Source of the DNA: Pachyseris speciosa
Lineage: Eukaryota; Cnidaria; Anthozoa; Scleractinia; Pachyseridae
Reading direction: 5' to 3'
Assembly: GCA_016490735.1 (NCBI GenBank)
Contig: JAEMWC010000282.1
Location: 445,001 to 509,000 of the forward strand
DNA length: 64,000 nt
Positions 9,718 to 21,925 of this stretch are shown here, in pieces. How positions within the stretch are numbered: the stretch's first letter is position 1; the number at the start of each line of letters is the position of its first letter. The notes under the pieces were generated by a model. It had not been told where the DNA came from. It did not search any database and was given only the letters and a program-made list of their open reading frames with translations. The translations under genes and the position numbers were made by a program.

Positions 9718-11719
9718 ATTTTTTTTTTTCAAATAAACAAGCTTTTTATTAAGACATCGCTTACAATACTAACAATACTGGCTAATTAAACAAAAAATTA
9801 CTATCAATACTAACGTTACTAACAAGACTAACGCATTACTACAATACTAGATTTACAGACAAGACTATATATCTTTTTTGGTTTGATTTTTGAGCTCCCA
9901 CAAGGATTTCTTGTCACTGAATTATTAACATTATTTGCCTTATGTTATAAAAACAATAAATAATTATAAGGTAGCTCGCTATACATTACAATTACTTACG
10001 CTACGTATATTACTAGAAAAACTGTGGGGGAAGTGCCGCCAGCTCAGAGCATAGGATCATAAAACGAAACTGAAAAAAAAAAAAGAAAAAGGATGCCGTG
10101 GAGACCTGAGTATCAAGTTGTAGGTTGGGTAGAAAGAGATTCCATTTCTTTGCTGCAGTTTTACCTCTCTTTTCTATTTCATAGCATTGCCCTTTTTTGA
10201 TTGGCATACCCAGATAAAATACTTTGCAGTTAGGCATAGGAAGTTAATTTGGAGTTTGTAATTCGAGCTATCTGGCCTCAGACCCAAGGCTGTCTCTATA
10301 GTTACTTGGTTACTTTTGGATATATCAGCCCAAAAAGATTTTGTTTTTACACATTCCCAGAAAAGGTGTATTAAGGTTTCTCTTTCGTTATGACAAAAAG
10401 TGCATTTGTCATTGTCTTTTATTCCTATTTTTTGCAAAAAACTATTAGTTGCTAAACGACGATGTAGAAATTTGAAATTAAAATAAATAAGCTTAGAGTT
10501 CTTGGTGCACTTAAAGGGTGTTTGGTAAACCATTTTCCAATTAAAAGCATCGTTTGAGCCAGACGTTACATCCTTCTTTCATTTTTCCTGGCATGATATT
10601 GGCTGCTCGCTTTTATTGGAAACAAGCTTGAGGTAAGCGAGTTGGGAAGGATTTTGGGTTATTAGTAATTTCAGCAGGAAACTTTCATGTTTAGTCTGGG
10701 TCCTTGTGTTTGATCGACGTAGACGGTTCACTGCAGAAATCACTCCAAAGAAGGATAGTGGTCGCACCTGAAACCGATATGTATTTTGAAATGCTGTTAG
10801 AGAAAGAAAGCTGCCGGCGTGATCCAATAGCTGTTTAACTTGTGTTATTCCGTTAGAGATCCAGTCGTTATATAGTACAGGCTTATTCTCTATTCTTATT
10901 ATCGAGTTTTGCCACAAAGGTGAAGACAAAAAAAGTTCGTCGGATGTTATTGTTCCCTCAAAACAAACCTCTGATCAGATTTCAAAAATTTCTTTTGTAA
11001 ATGGGTCTGAGATTTTTAAGTCTTTGATATCCTTTAGATTAAGGTTCCCTTTTGGCAGTGCGTTACCTCCAAATTTTTCTAATTGCAAATCAAATAAAAT
11101 TTTCCACTTACCGTTGTTTTCTGGGTCAAGACATTTTTTAACCCAGACAACCTTAAGAGCTTTATTAAAAGATGAAATATCCAGCATTTTCAGACCGCCA
11201 TTAGCATAGTCGTTAATCATTATTTTCCGTTTAACTTTATCTCCTTTATCGTTCCATAAAAAGGAATAAAACATTGAGTTTATCTCTTTAATCGCCTCAT
11301 GGTTAGTTTGCGAGGGGGAGAGTATATAGACAAGTTGAGACGCGACAAGGCTTTTTAAGACTACAATTTTTCCTAATAAAGTGAGCCTACGAAACTTCCA
11401 GCATTCCAGGATGGAAGTTATTTTTTTAAGCTTATCACTGTAATTCAAAGAGATCATTATATTTGGGTCCGTTGAGAACCACACGCCTAGTGCTTTAACT
11501 TTTTTCCTTGACCATTTGAAATCTTTTTCTGGGTAGAGCTTATGTTCACAATCCATTTTAGATCCAATCCATAAAACTTCTGTCTTCTTATTGTTGAGCC
11601 TGAGGCCAGATAAATTCCCAAAAGCTTCTATAAGGAGTATAGATTCAACAAAGGATTCTTTTGAACCATCCAAGATAAGTGTTGTGTCATCTGCAAACTG
11701 GCTTAATTTAAACTCTATT
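9718..11719 (-). mobile_element. L1/Tx1-like LINE, 5'-truncated, with target duplication
   Basis: On the minus strand the copy opens with the RT FADDTTLI motif (about 11700) and continues through thumb sequence (LGVWFSTDPN; LTLLGKIVVLKSLVASQLVY). It then shows a zf-RVT-like Cys/His stretch (DKCTFCHNERETLIHLFWEC) at about 10340-10400. The 3' end is a poly(A) tract, seen as T10 at 9721-9730 on the plus strand. GCGTGTCACCA is duplicated on both sides (9707-9717 and 11720-11730), the mark of target-primed insertion. ORF2 is broken by stops into three main pieces (11673-10975, 10929-10579, 10533-10174). Endonuclease and the first RT motifs are missing by 5' truncation. It is an inactive copy inserted within the 22.6-kb element. 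Confidence 0.85.
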
Positions 11720-11853
11720 GCGTGTCACCATTTGGTTTTGAGTAATATATGTGGAGAAAGTGGCGCGAATATTGTTGACCAATCACAGGGCTAAGTAAAG
11801 GAAAGAGGCCAAAGTAAGGGCAGCTACGATCTTCGACAATTTCAATGAAAAAT

Positions 11854-11946
11854 TAAGACCACCCCTCCCGTTTCAGTGATGAAAAAAGTGGCGCGTTTTT
11901 TTTTTCGCGCGACTTAATCATTGAATCGGGGAAAGGGGTGGTCTTA
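11854..11946. repeat. Imperfect inverted repeat upstream of the TRAF-like gene
   Basis: TAAGACCACCCCTCCCGTTT near the left end is mirrored by GGGGAAAGGGGTGGTCTTA at the right, with CGCGC tracts in the centre. It sits about 260 bases upstream of the ATG of the TRAF-like gene, within or before its 5' UTR. It is either a short TIR element or a promoter palindrome. Confidence 0.6.
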
Positions 11947-13364
11947 CTTTTCATTTTATTCCGTCCATGATTGAAGTCTCCTTCAAAGCCGGCCAGGGAA
12001 GCGTTGCGTGACTTCGGCGCGGGAGGCTGCCAATGAGACAATCCTCAGTTGTCAAAAATAGTAACAATAGGGCCAGTTAATATTACAAAGGCAGCGCCAA
12101 CGTGTCACATTCTCGATCACTGTAGTTTTGTTCAAAGCGACCCTCTTTCGATCGTCTTCGCTTCTTTACCGACTGATCTGCTTTAAGATTATTCTACTGC
12201 TGATAATGTCCGAAACAAGTACTGCCTTCGGTTGTGATCTAATGGTGCCCGTGGATGAGAGATTGCAGTGCGGAATTTGGTAAGATTCACATGTCAAGAA
12301 TTGATTTGAGGGGCACCTAACGCGTCAAATCAACCAAAAGCTGTAGGAAGGCATTTTTTTAAGTACCTTATGGTGTTTAAAGTCTGCTTAAAGTGATGTT
12401 TTCATAAGCTAGAAGAAGTTCATCTTTTTTGATTACTTAGCTGAAATTTTAATTGCCCGAAAATGTTAGGGAACAAAATCTTCATTTAAGAAAATGCAAG
12501 CTGAAATAAACTTTCCACGTGCTTTTTGGGGAACTATTTTCTTTACGAAAATGCAAGCTGACGTTTTTGACTGACAAAAACAGCAGTTACGACCTTTCCG
12601 AAAATCGCTAGTGCATTCTTTAATCGACGTCGAAAGCCTAAGACGAATTACCCGCCACCGAACAGATATCTAACGAAACTTGTCATTAGGTGGCCCTGTG
12701 ATTTAGGCTGACCAATTTTTGGATTAATCGAGCTGGTTTGTGATATGTGTATGTCCTCTTTCGCAGCTTTTACACGATATTGAAGCCAGTTAGCCTGAGT
12801 TGCGGACATTCGGGGTGCAAAAGCTGCATCGAAATGCTCTTTCAGGGAGATACACCGGGCGCCGCACCAAAATGTGCACTGTGCAGGACGACACTAATAG
12901 ACAAATCCGATGCTCTAGGAATCAACGTCACGCTGGATCATCTAACGCGAGATTTACCTGTCCAGTGTACGAGTAGTGGTTGCACCTGGAGAGGAATTTA
13001 TTCTGACGCCAGCTCCCACCACCATGTGTGTGTGAAATTGGAGTTGGAGTGCGGAAATGGCGGCTGTCAGTATAAGTGCGCACGGGAACAGATGCCACAG
13101 CATGCCGACACATGCATGAAGCAATAGATCATGTGTCCAGATTGCAAGAAATCTGTAATGCGTGACTTAATGGACCACCACCGTTCATCCCTATGCTTTC
13201 ATGCGAGGGTCCTGTGCCCTCTAGGCTGTGGGACATCATTGCCAAGGTATGCTGTTTGCATTCTTTTGGTTACTCTATATTATTATTATGGCAGTTTAAA
13301 GACTCTTGAATGCCAGTTCCTAGTAACAAATACTGGGGATGTATCATTATTATTGTTATCACTA

Positions 13365-13366
13365 TC

Positions 13367-13416
<50 letters not shown>

Positions 13417-13432
13417 TATTATTATTAGTAGT
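13365..13432. repeat. (TTA)n microsatellite in TRAF-like intron 2
   Basis: A run of TTA/TAT trinucleotides directly precedes a TIR element. A similar tract is at about 15415-15480 in the same intron. Confidence 0.9.
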
Positions 13433-13722
13433 AGTATATACCACACAAGTGAATAGTGCTTTTCGTGCTCTCTGATTGGTTAACTCAGAGGTGATTAGCC
13501 GGTACTGTTCACCTCTGAGCAGCACGCGCACAAGATTTTACAATTTCCGTCCAATTGTCGATATATTGTCCCCCATTAAGTAATGCCCTGATTATCCAGC
13601 TTGTGTGGTATACACTAAAACAATTATTCATCAGTGTCAGTGAAAGTGGTGGATATTTACCTCACCGCTTCGCGGCTTGGTAAATATCCACCACTCTTCA
13701 CCTCCATTTCAGTGAATAATTG
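13433..13722. mobile_element. Composite palindromic MITE, copy A
   Basis: 13433-13616 has TIRs AGTATATACCACACAAGT and AGCTTGTGTGGTATACACT. It is joined to a hairpin at 13620-13722 with arms AAGTGGTGGATATTTACC and its complement. The same two parts occur in the opposite order and orientation at 18164-18660. It is non-autonomous, with no coding sequence. Confidence 0.75.
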
Positions 13723-13791
13723 TTAATTTTTATTGTACACTGATATTATTATTATTTTAATTATTATTATTAATGAAGTTTTTAGCAAGAC

Positions 13792-15167
13792 TTTTACAGC
13801 GGTGATTGTATTGCCGTGAACACCTAAAATATGTCTGGAATGTTAATTGTATTGTAACCAATCACAGGCGAGATCTTCAAACCACAGAAACCACAGGCAA
13901 CGGTTTCCTATCTGTCACGGAGCAAATTATTTTCGTTTTGTTTTAACATTCAGTCTCTTTACAAGTAAACAATTGCTTTTCCTTCCTATTTGTTTACAGT
14001 GTGTGCTATAATAGCGAAGAATACAGGTTTGAAGGATTTTGAAATAAATTACAAAGCCGAAGTGCCGGGCCGACGCACGCGACGGTTTGGCGTGGGAATT
14101 TTCAAACTTTTTGTAACGATCGAAATCGGTAGTTACGCCTGATCGCAAGTTACAATGTTGCAAGGTAAGCCGCTAGAATTTTCTGATTCTCATCGCTTCG
14201 CGGCTATTGCAGCAAGCGTTAACACTTTTTTGTTAGGTCAGGTAGATTTACTATTTTGGTATTTTTTTCTTTTTTTTTTGGTAGCAAATAATAAAGTTGA
14301 AATTCGAGAGTTGTTCTTGTCGATGTTTTCATTTCTGATAACATAATCCTCGCTAATATTTTTTTGTAAAACAAGGGGATTGGATTTACGTGCGCTAACG
14401 ATTAAACCTTCGAACTACTGTGCATGCAGAAGTTCCTTGATCGCAAGATCGCAAACTGGAAAACCACCGACCAAATTCAACATCTATGGAATGATTGACA
14501 CATCGCGCTAAGTAAACAGCCCAATTTTCGGTATTCCTTCCAAAATATAATTTTGCTTTTTCTCTGAAGGCATTTATGCATTTGATATCAGGGGGATTAC
14601 ATGCTGTAGGAAACTAGTTATGAGGGGATTTAGCCAAGAAGATTTGAAGTCCCCTTTGGATGCGATTATTAGCACATTTTGCGCGCAAAAGAAAAAAAAC
14701 ATGATTATCTCCGATCGCAGTTCTTCTTACCAAAAGAATCTCCGTAAATGTCCGTAAACTCGCATGTTACAACCCAACAGCTTTATATTGTTGAATGCAT
14801 ATCTGAAAATTTATTTTTCTAAGAATACTCGATTGTTCATTTTTTTATTGTCTCCGTGTAATATGTCGTTACATGGAAAACCGGTCGTCGTCGCGTCGCG
14901 TTGGCTTCTAAATTTTCCTTTCTAAAATCGAACGATGTGCTGAATGCGGTCCTCAGCACTGATCTTGGGGAGCAGTGGTGTTTTAAATTCCTAATAAGAC
15001 AGCTTGTATCCTTAAACATGTTAAACAAAACGAAAATAATTTGTTCCGTGACCGTTCGTTGCCTGTGGTTTCTGTGGTTTGAAGATCTCGCCTGTGATTG
15101 GTTACAACACAATCAACATTCCAGACATATTTTAGGTGTTCACGGCAATATAATCACCGCTGTAAAA
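13792..15167. mobile_element. TIR element of about 1.4 kb in TRAF-like intron 2
   Basis: Inverted arms of about 150-158 bases (13792-13949 and 15018-15167) start TTTTACAGCGGTGATT and end in its complement. The interior has no recognisable transposase, so it is likely a non-autonomous DNA transposon. No clear target duplication was found. Confidence 0.7.
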
Positions 15168-15445
15168 CATACAGATTATGATTATGAATACTCTTAGCAA
15201 CCTAGTAGATCAATGATTGTGAATTGAAGATTGTTTGATTATTATCATTATTATCGTTATCATTATTATTATTATCGTTATTATTATTGCTTTGCACAGT
15301 AGTCTTTGGAACTGGAGATCTTACATTGTTATTTCCTCTATCAAGTCAATTTCATCCTCAGGATTTGGAGAACAGACTACTTTCTGTAGAGGTGGTTGAC
15401 ATTCTGGCAACTCTATTATTATTACTATTTTTGTTGTTGTTGTTG

Positions 15446-15481
<36 letters not shown>

Positions 15482-16943
15482 GTTTGTTGTTTTGTTATCA
15501 AATCAATTCTAAGAACATCTTCTAGAATGCCAAAAATGCTATACAGCTTAACACTAAAAACAAAAGCCTATTAATAGCATACTTTTTGGTTTCAGAAGCC
15601 ATACCATTCTGCACATGAGTAACTGCAAAGAGAAAGCCATCAGATGCCATGTTCCTGGGTGCTTGAACGTCGTTAAGAGAACAAACATGAATTTTCACAT
15701 AGACGAAGCAGCATCTAGCCACTTCAATTTGCAGTCAGGGGAAATACAAAGGCTGCGTCGTCTCCTTAGTGATGGGGTAAAAATATACTTAGACTGTTTC
15801 TCTTTATGTAATGAGGTAAAAAAAGGATTTCAGCCAGATCTAATATTATTTCTCATTTCATCCAATTTTTCATTCACTTACTGACTGAACATAAAATACT
15901 GGTACCTCACATTCACAGTACTCGCAAATCAACATGAAAAATATGGTGTGTCCTGTGACAATCAACTGGTACCAGTTTAACAATAAACACAATTTCACAC
16001 CCACTAGAAAGGCTATGGAATTTACATAGCTTTCCTATAAAATAAATTCATGCTAGAATACTCACGTTATAGTTCTTTTTCAACGTTTGAATGCTTTTGC
16101 CTTTAAGTGGGAAATCCAACCATCCACCCTTCCAAATGTATGGTGACTTGCCGTCAAAAACACAGGAACATGCTTCATGTACCTAATGATCTGTTTTGGT
16201 TTTGTATTTTATAGAGTCTTAGTAACTACAACCCAGCACCCAAGGAGGAGAAAGTTGTCTCCTTCAACTGGAATGTGAGAGGTTTTATGTCCCTACATCC
16301 AGACAATTTACAGTCCCTTACAAGTAGAACAATGACCTTGGGAAGAAACAAGTGGAGGGGCTTGTACATGGCAGACAAAACACTGATGTTGCAGCTGGTC
16401 TCAGCTACTGCTCCACAGACAATTTAGATACGGTATGAAAGATCCAGAGTTATTGTTTTGCAATTCATTGGATTGACCAATGTTAAGGGATTTTTACAAA
16501 AAAAGTGTGACAATAACATCAAAAAGAATGAATAAATGCTTTATACCTTTAAACAAGTGATGTACAATATCATGTTCATGCAACAACTCAATTGAATGTT
16601 CATGCAACAACTATTGAATATGCAAATGAAAGAAATAAAATTAAGAATATTATTGTCAGATGACATAGAAAACAATCTTAATAGTTAACAGTTTAACCAT
16701 GTATCCTTTAAGATAGGAATTTTAATGGTAAATAACCATGATTGAACCATTTGTAATCAAGCATCTTTGTATTCCAGGATTGTGATGAGGCCTGGAGAAC
16801 ATGAAGAGCATACCTTCATTCTCCAGCAAGAAACGCTGAAAGAAGGAGACATGCGGGGGGTCAGCATGGCTGACATGAATAAGTGGGTAGACAGTGATGG
16901 AGAAATTAATATTAAATTTATTATTGTTCATCTGCAATTTTAG

Positions 16944-18163
16944 GCATTTAAATTACTTAGACAAAGGCTTTATCCTAAAGGCTTTATCCTATCAACCCAG
17001 GAGAGAGAGAAGAGAGTCTACCTTGAAACATACATAAAGCCCATGTTGCTGTAGTTTCATTAAGAGTGAATGAAATTTGGTTAAGATAAAAAATGAAAAT
17101 GTTAGTTCTGTCCAAAATGGTCCTGGTGCCATGTTATGCCTCGTCAGATGTCAGTTTGAAGAGCACTGCTATAAGAATTCTGATTACATTCAATATTGTG
17201 CAATAACCACTGATGAAGTAACCACCTTTTACACAAAAACTTAAATATTTGAAACAAGAGGTGACATTCCAAAAAAAGAAAATAAAAAGGTTTTGCAAAC
17301 AAGCTTCAGTTATCTGTTACCTCATAGACACTTGAGATCAAAAGACCAATTAACAAAGAAAAAAGTGAGGAGTTGTTTGCTACACTCCAAGTTTACCAAC
17401 ATTTGTCAGACATATTGGTTTATAGCAATCTATGTTTCTTAATTACTACTTACCAAAATTATAGTTCAAGGCTGAATTGCTCAAAGCATGGTTAGCATTA
17501 ACCATTGCTTATACCATTGGTTAAGATATATTACAGCCTATAGGTTGTCATGGTATTTAACCCTGGTTAGCGCTAACCATGCTTCGAGAACTTGGGCCCT
17601 GAAGAGTGGTTACCAGTAAATAATGAGGTATTAAAAAAAAGCATCAACAAAATCATGCATGCCACTCCAATTAGTTGAAACCTTGGAACAAAAATGCAAT
17701 CCAACCCAACCAGCATGAATGCCTATTACGTATAGAGCTTCTTTTTTTTTTTTTGAAAAATGTAAATTGTAAGGCCAGATGAACACTTTGCCCTTTGCAA
17801 ATAGCTCCTTTAATTCGTTTTTCATTATTGAAGGCTCAGGAATAATATGAATAATTGTCTCAATTACAAATTAATCAGTTTAATTCTGTAGCTTGTATTT
17901 ACCTTATATAACTATTCACTTTCTGGGGTCAGGAATTCGAAGAGCCTGGCTTTGGTAAAGCTCACAGGGGCTTTCCTGTCTCCATGAGTCTGAGAAAACA
18001 AAATTAAAGGCAGAGCATAGATGTGCAGGTGTTTGATGGACTGGAACCAAATTTTTCAGTAGCATAACCTGATGAAAAAAAAATTCAGTCAAGGGTCTAT
18101 GTGTACAAAGGCAGAATTACAAGTCAAATTTACTCTCTGTACAACCTGATAAATAGTTAGTAT
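16944..18163. other. Non-coding stretch after the TRAF-like gene
   Basis: No gene was seen. An inverted repeat at about 17475-17595 has arms around AAGCATGGTTAGCGCTAACC, the type of end found on small hAT- or Kolobok-like MITEs, but no target duplication was established. AT-rich spacer otherwise. Confidence 0.45.
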
Positions 18164-18660
18164 TATTCACTGAAGTGAAGGTGAATAGTGGTGGATATTT
18201 ACAGAGCCATGAAGCGGCGAGGTAACTACTGTATCCACCACTTTCACCGACACTGAGGTGAATAATTGTTTTAGTATACACCACACAAGTTAAATAATCA
18301 GCAATTGAAAATTGGTTCAATTTCACCTTGCTGTTGGAACCATGCTGCAAAACGGTAAATATTTCATTTTATTTACTTATATAGTGTTCGACAGTTCACG
18401 TACTTTTTCTATGCCTTAAATTTTTAGTTTGGAAAGATTAATAAACAACTCAACATTAAACACAGTGAAGCAAAATTTTTTTGCCAATTTTGTATTTTTC
18501 GGAACAGCCGGCTAGTTCATTGCTAAAATTTTGCTTCTCGGTAACTGAAGCGAAACGGGAAGCCATTTCGTTTTTCTCCATTTGCTAGTACTTGCTATTC
18601 ACCTCCAAGCTAGCCAATCAGAATGCGAGGAAAGCACTCTTTACTTGTGTGGTATATACT
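18164..18660. mobile_element. Composite palindromic MITE, copy B (inverted relative to copy A)
   Basis: A hairpin at 18164-18269 (arms around TAGTGGTGGATATTTAC) is followed by a TIR element at 18273-18660, with ends AGTATACACCACACAAGT and ACTTGTGTGGTATATACT. Same family as 13433-13722 but longer inside. Confidence 0.75.
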
Positions 18661-19372
18661 TATTTGAAATATCTGGTAGTTATTATGGTGAATATAACAA
18701 AGAAAAGCTAAAGAACTGGAACAAAATAGTCTGGATCTAAGTGTATTGCGACCATTTATTGGTGTTATTGATGCCTGCGCCGTTTTAAACTGACATAATT
18801 GTTCTCTTGCTTGAAAACCCTAATATTAATTAAAACCCCACTTTCAAGTACTGGTACTAGTATCTATTTCTGATTATAACAGTTAAAGATGGCCACGGTG
18901 CTGAACTGTATTTTACACCAAGAACATGTTTAAGATAAATTCCAGAAATTGTCTGTTGAAAATTAATGGCTAGCTGCTTTGATGTTAAGTGGATGTTTTG
19001 TGAAAATACAAATAACTTAATATTTAGCTTAAATATTTCGATCAATCAATAAAAATAACTTTGTTTAATTTTGACATTGTTTGTCCCCAACATGTAAAAT
19101 TTATGGGTCACAGGGGTATCTTAATTACTTTGGTTCAGCAGTGAATGCTGGCTACATGCTAGCGTCTGTCAAGTGACCATGAAGGACGGGTCAGGCTTTT
19201 TATTTTAGTTTGCACTACACAACACCTGACCAAAATCACTCCTACGAAGAAGGTGGGCTTGAATTATAACTAGGAAAACCGCACCTCAATTTTGCACGCC
19301 CCAAGCGGTTCAGTTTAGGCCTCTAAATACTTTTTAACAATCCAAAATGGCCGCTTACCACATACATCACGG
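18661..19372. other. Unrecognised AT-rich spacer
   Basis: No gene, strong repeat or RNA gene was seen. Confidence 0.4.
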
Positions 19373-20070
19373 ATCACGTGCATACCAGTGGAGAACCTCG
19401 CAAACGAGTCTGCCATCGATCACGTGCATACCAATGAAGAGCCTCGCAAACGAGTCTGCCCTAGATCGAGTGACGAAGCCGTCTAGTTCTCTTTCTTTCT
19501 TTCCTTTTTTTTTTTTTTAATTTTCAAATCGAACGTTATGAAAACGAGTGTTCCCTCGTTTTGCAGATCAAATCGAGTATTCCCTCGATACTGAAGTTAA
19601 AATCGAGCTTAGCCACGGTAGCAAATTGTTCCTCGTCTTAGATATGCTGAAAACGAGTGTTCCCTCGATAATGAAGTTTAAATTGAGGGTAGCCACGTTA
19701 ACAAATTGAGTCACTCATATATCGTGTGCACATATCGAAGGATTTTTTTATCGAGTGTATTTGGATTGCTTTCCCGGAAACGATGAGTGATTAACTGTGA
19801 CTCGATTTAAAATCGACACGATGACGCAGGCACTCGATAAACGATTTGTTGTAATGGCGATGGTTCTATCGTGGGGTCACTCGATCACACCAAAGACCGA
19901 AGACGACCCTAGATTTAGACTGAAGATTCCTTTATAAACGACCCTCGATTTAGACCGAAGACTCCTTTATAAATGACCCTCGATTTTGACCGGACTTGTT
20001 TTAAATGACCCTCGATTTTGACTGGACTTGTTTTAAATGACCCTCGATTTTGATCGAAGCCTTAGTAGCG
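19373..20070. repeat. TCGA-rich minisatellite block
   Basis: Three repeat types follow each other. Two copies of a unit of about 47 bp start ATCACGTGCATACCA (about 19373 and 19420). Diverged units around AACGAGTGTTCCCTCG occur at about 19540 and 19650. A tandem array with a period near 35 bp on GACCCTCGATTTAGACCG spans about 19905-20060. A palindrome at 19705-19793 repeats the 5695-5777 structure. Confidence 0.65.
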
Positions 20071-21925
20071 TCCCGCGATGCTTGCACGGGACACCCCTTT
20101 CGTCTCCCTCTTGACGCAAGAAGCGCGGGCTCATTGATTTGTAGGGGTCTGTGCGGGGCTGAAAAACTGTCACCTGCTTGTGAAGGTGAGTTCAGCCTGC
20201 AGAACAGGCGATATTGTTTTGCGTATTTCAGCGAATGGAGGCTCCAGCGATGCGTGCGCGGAGCAATCGGTTAAATAAGCGTCTATTATGCAGGCTGGGG
20301 TGAGTTATGTTGTTTTTCGTATGAAAATAGTAATATTATTAGTCTTTGTTTTCTCGGAAGTTTCGTTGCAAAATGGCCGCGGTTACAGTTTTTGTTGTCA
20401 TTATATCAGTGGTTAGTAGCCACTGGAAACCAGTGTGTGGAGCACATCCTGATGACTACACAAAATACGGCGTTAAGCAATTCCTTTATTAACAAACCCT
20501 ATTAAGTCACTGCAAATTCCTTGTACAATGGACGTGTACGTCAGGAGAATTGTGGCAACTACAAAACTTATTCTTTGATTGCACCTGGCGTCACGGCGGC
20601 CATGTTCTGTCATGTTGGTGGAAAGAACAATAGCGCAAAAGTTCCTTTTGGAATTTGACTCTATTAGTATGCAAACCTTGAGCTACATTTTTATATTGTT
20701 TTGGCACCAACATGGCCATCTTATCACGTGAATGCAATCAAAGAATTGGGCCATCCCATAAATTTTATACACAGACCCATAAAATAGAAGGCCCAATTCT
20801 AGCAGGCCTTCTTATGTACCAATTTAAATTCCAACACTGTTAAAGTGATTCCAACAACACCATGTACCCATGAAGGCATAACAATTTTGGACATGAATTA
20901 CTCTTACTTTAGCAAATACACCGAATTCAATCTCTATTTATTAAATAATGCTCTAAATTCCAGATCCTGTCAGATTAGTTTTAGCGATAATAAATTAATA
21001 ATTGCCTTCCATAAGTTGTTGGAGGGTTATGCAATAAAAATTGAATGCCACATTGAAACAAAACAAACCGATCAATTACCCTACCTCCAGAGGCCCGTTG
21101 AAGGGAAATATAAATTTCCCTGAAAAGCCGAAATCGTTTTCTTCCCGGTACTTTGCGCCTCAGTGCCGCGGCTTCGCTGTGTAATTTCATTCCTTCAAGT
21201 GGAGAAATAACCTCTGGCACCCAGGGTAACCAATCAATATACTGATACTTTTCAACCCCTTTAGTTCTTTTACTGTCAATCACAAATTACTGATGGAAAA
21301 ACTTGAACACTAAGGAGTATTGCTCCACAATAATATTATTGTTAATAATTATCTGAATAACACTAGCCAGACTGAAATTTATTTCTATTATACATGTAAA
21401 CAAACCCATCAATATATAAGACAATTTTTCTTTACCTCTTGAGAAAACTAGAACACCACAATTTAAGAAGTATTGCATTACAGTTGTTTAAGATGATCTA
21501 AATAAAAAGATTAACGTGATTGAAAAATACTTGTAATATATTAATAAACCAATTATATATACCAATTGTCACTGCTATTCACAAAATACTTAATAAATGG
21601 AAAAGCAGAACACGATGAGGTAAGAAGTATGGCTTTACAATAATTAAAAGCAATACTTCTTAATGTGTTATCACTGCTTGAAAATGATCTGAATAATTTA
21701 CGTCAGATTGAAAATTTTGTTTAATAATAATTATCAGGAGGCAAACGTTTTCCTGAGGTAGTGACATAGAAACTGCTAACAACTTTGAAAGATAAAGTTC
21801 AAATTAACTCTTAAATCTGTACACCTTGTCAGAGGCAGAGACTTGCTCCTCAAGCCTTTGAAATCAATCATTGATGTGGTTGGGTCGAATTATTTCATTC
21901 AAGCAAGTTACTTAGCTTCATTTCT
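20071..21925. other. Non-coding stretch with no recognised gene
   Basis: Short open frames (for example 20050-20274 and 20845-21123) show no domain. AT-rich; nothing else is supported. Confidence 0.35.

Larger units (their letters stand above)
12206..16943 (+). pseudogene. TRAF-like gene: RING, TRAF-type zinc fingers, MATH; five exons, two in-frame TAG stops
   Basis: TRAF proteins are cytosolic adaptors and E3 ligases that couple receptors to NF-kB and MAPK signalling. Exons: 12206-12279, 12767-13246, 15596-15776, 16215-16432, 16778-16943. All junctions are GT-AG and keep frame, about 372 codons to the final TAG. Residues 22-64 form a C3HC4 RING (C22, C25, C37, H39, C42, C45, C61, C64); C25 is created only by splicing. 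TRAF-type zinc fingers follow (LPVQCTSSGCTWRGIY; CPLGCGTSLPR; IRCHVPGCL), then a MATH-like region (FNWNVRGF; TLGRNKWRGLYM; DMNKWVDSDGEINIKF). Codons 145 (13125-13127) and 316 (16425-16427) are TAG. Apart from these the frame is clean, suggesting recent loss, readthrough/editing, or sequence error. Introns are retained, so capture was at DNA level. The gene lies wholly inside the 22.6-kb TIR unit. Confidence 0.82.

Noticed and set aside
13125..13127. Selenocysteine-type recoding of the premature stop
   Set aside because: The codon is TAG, not TGA, and no stem-loop element was evident.
20050..20274. 74-residue Cys-containing ORF as a small secreted peptide
   Set aside because: No signal peptide, no splice context, and it begins inside a minisatellite block.
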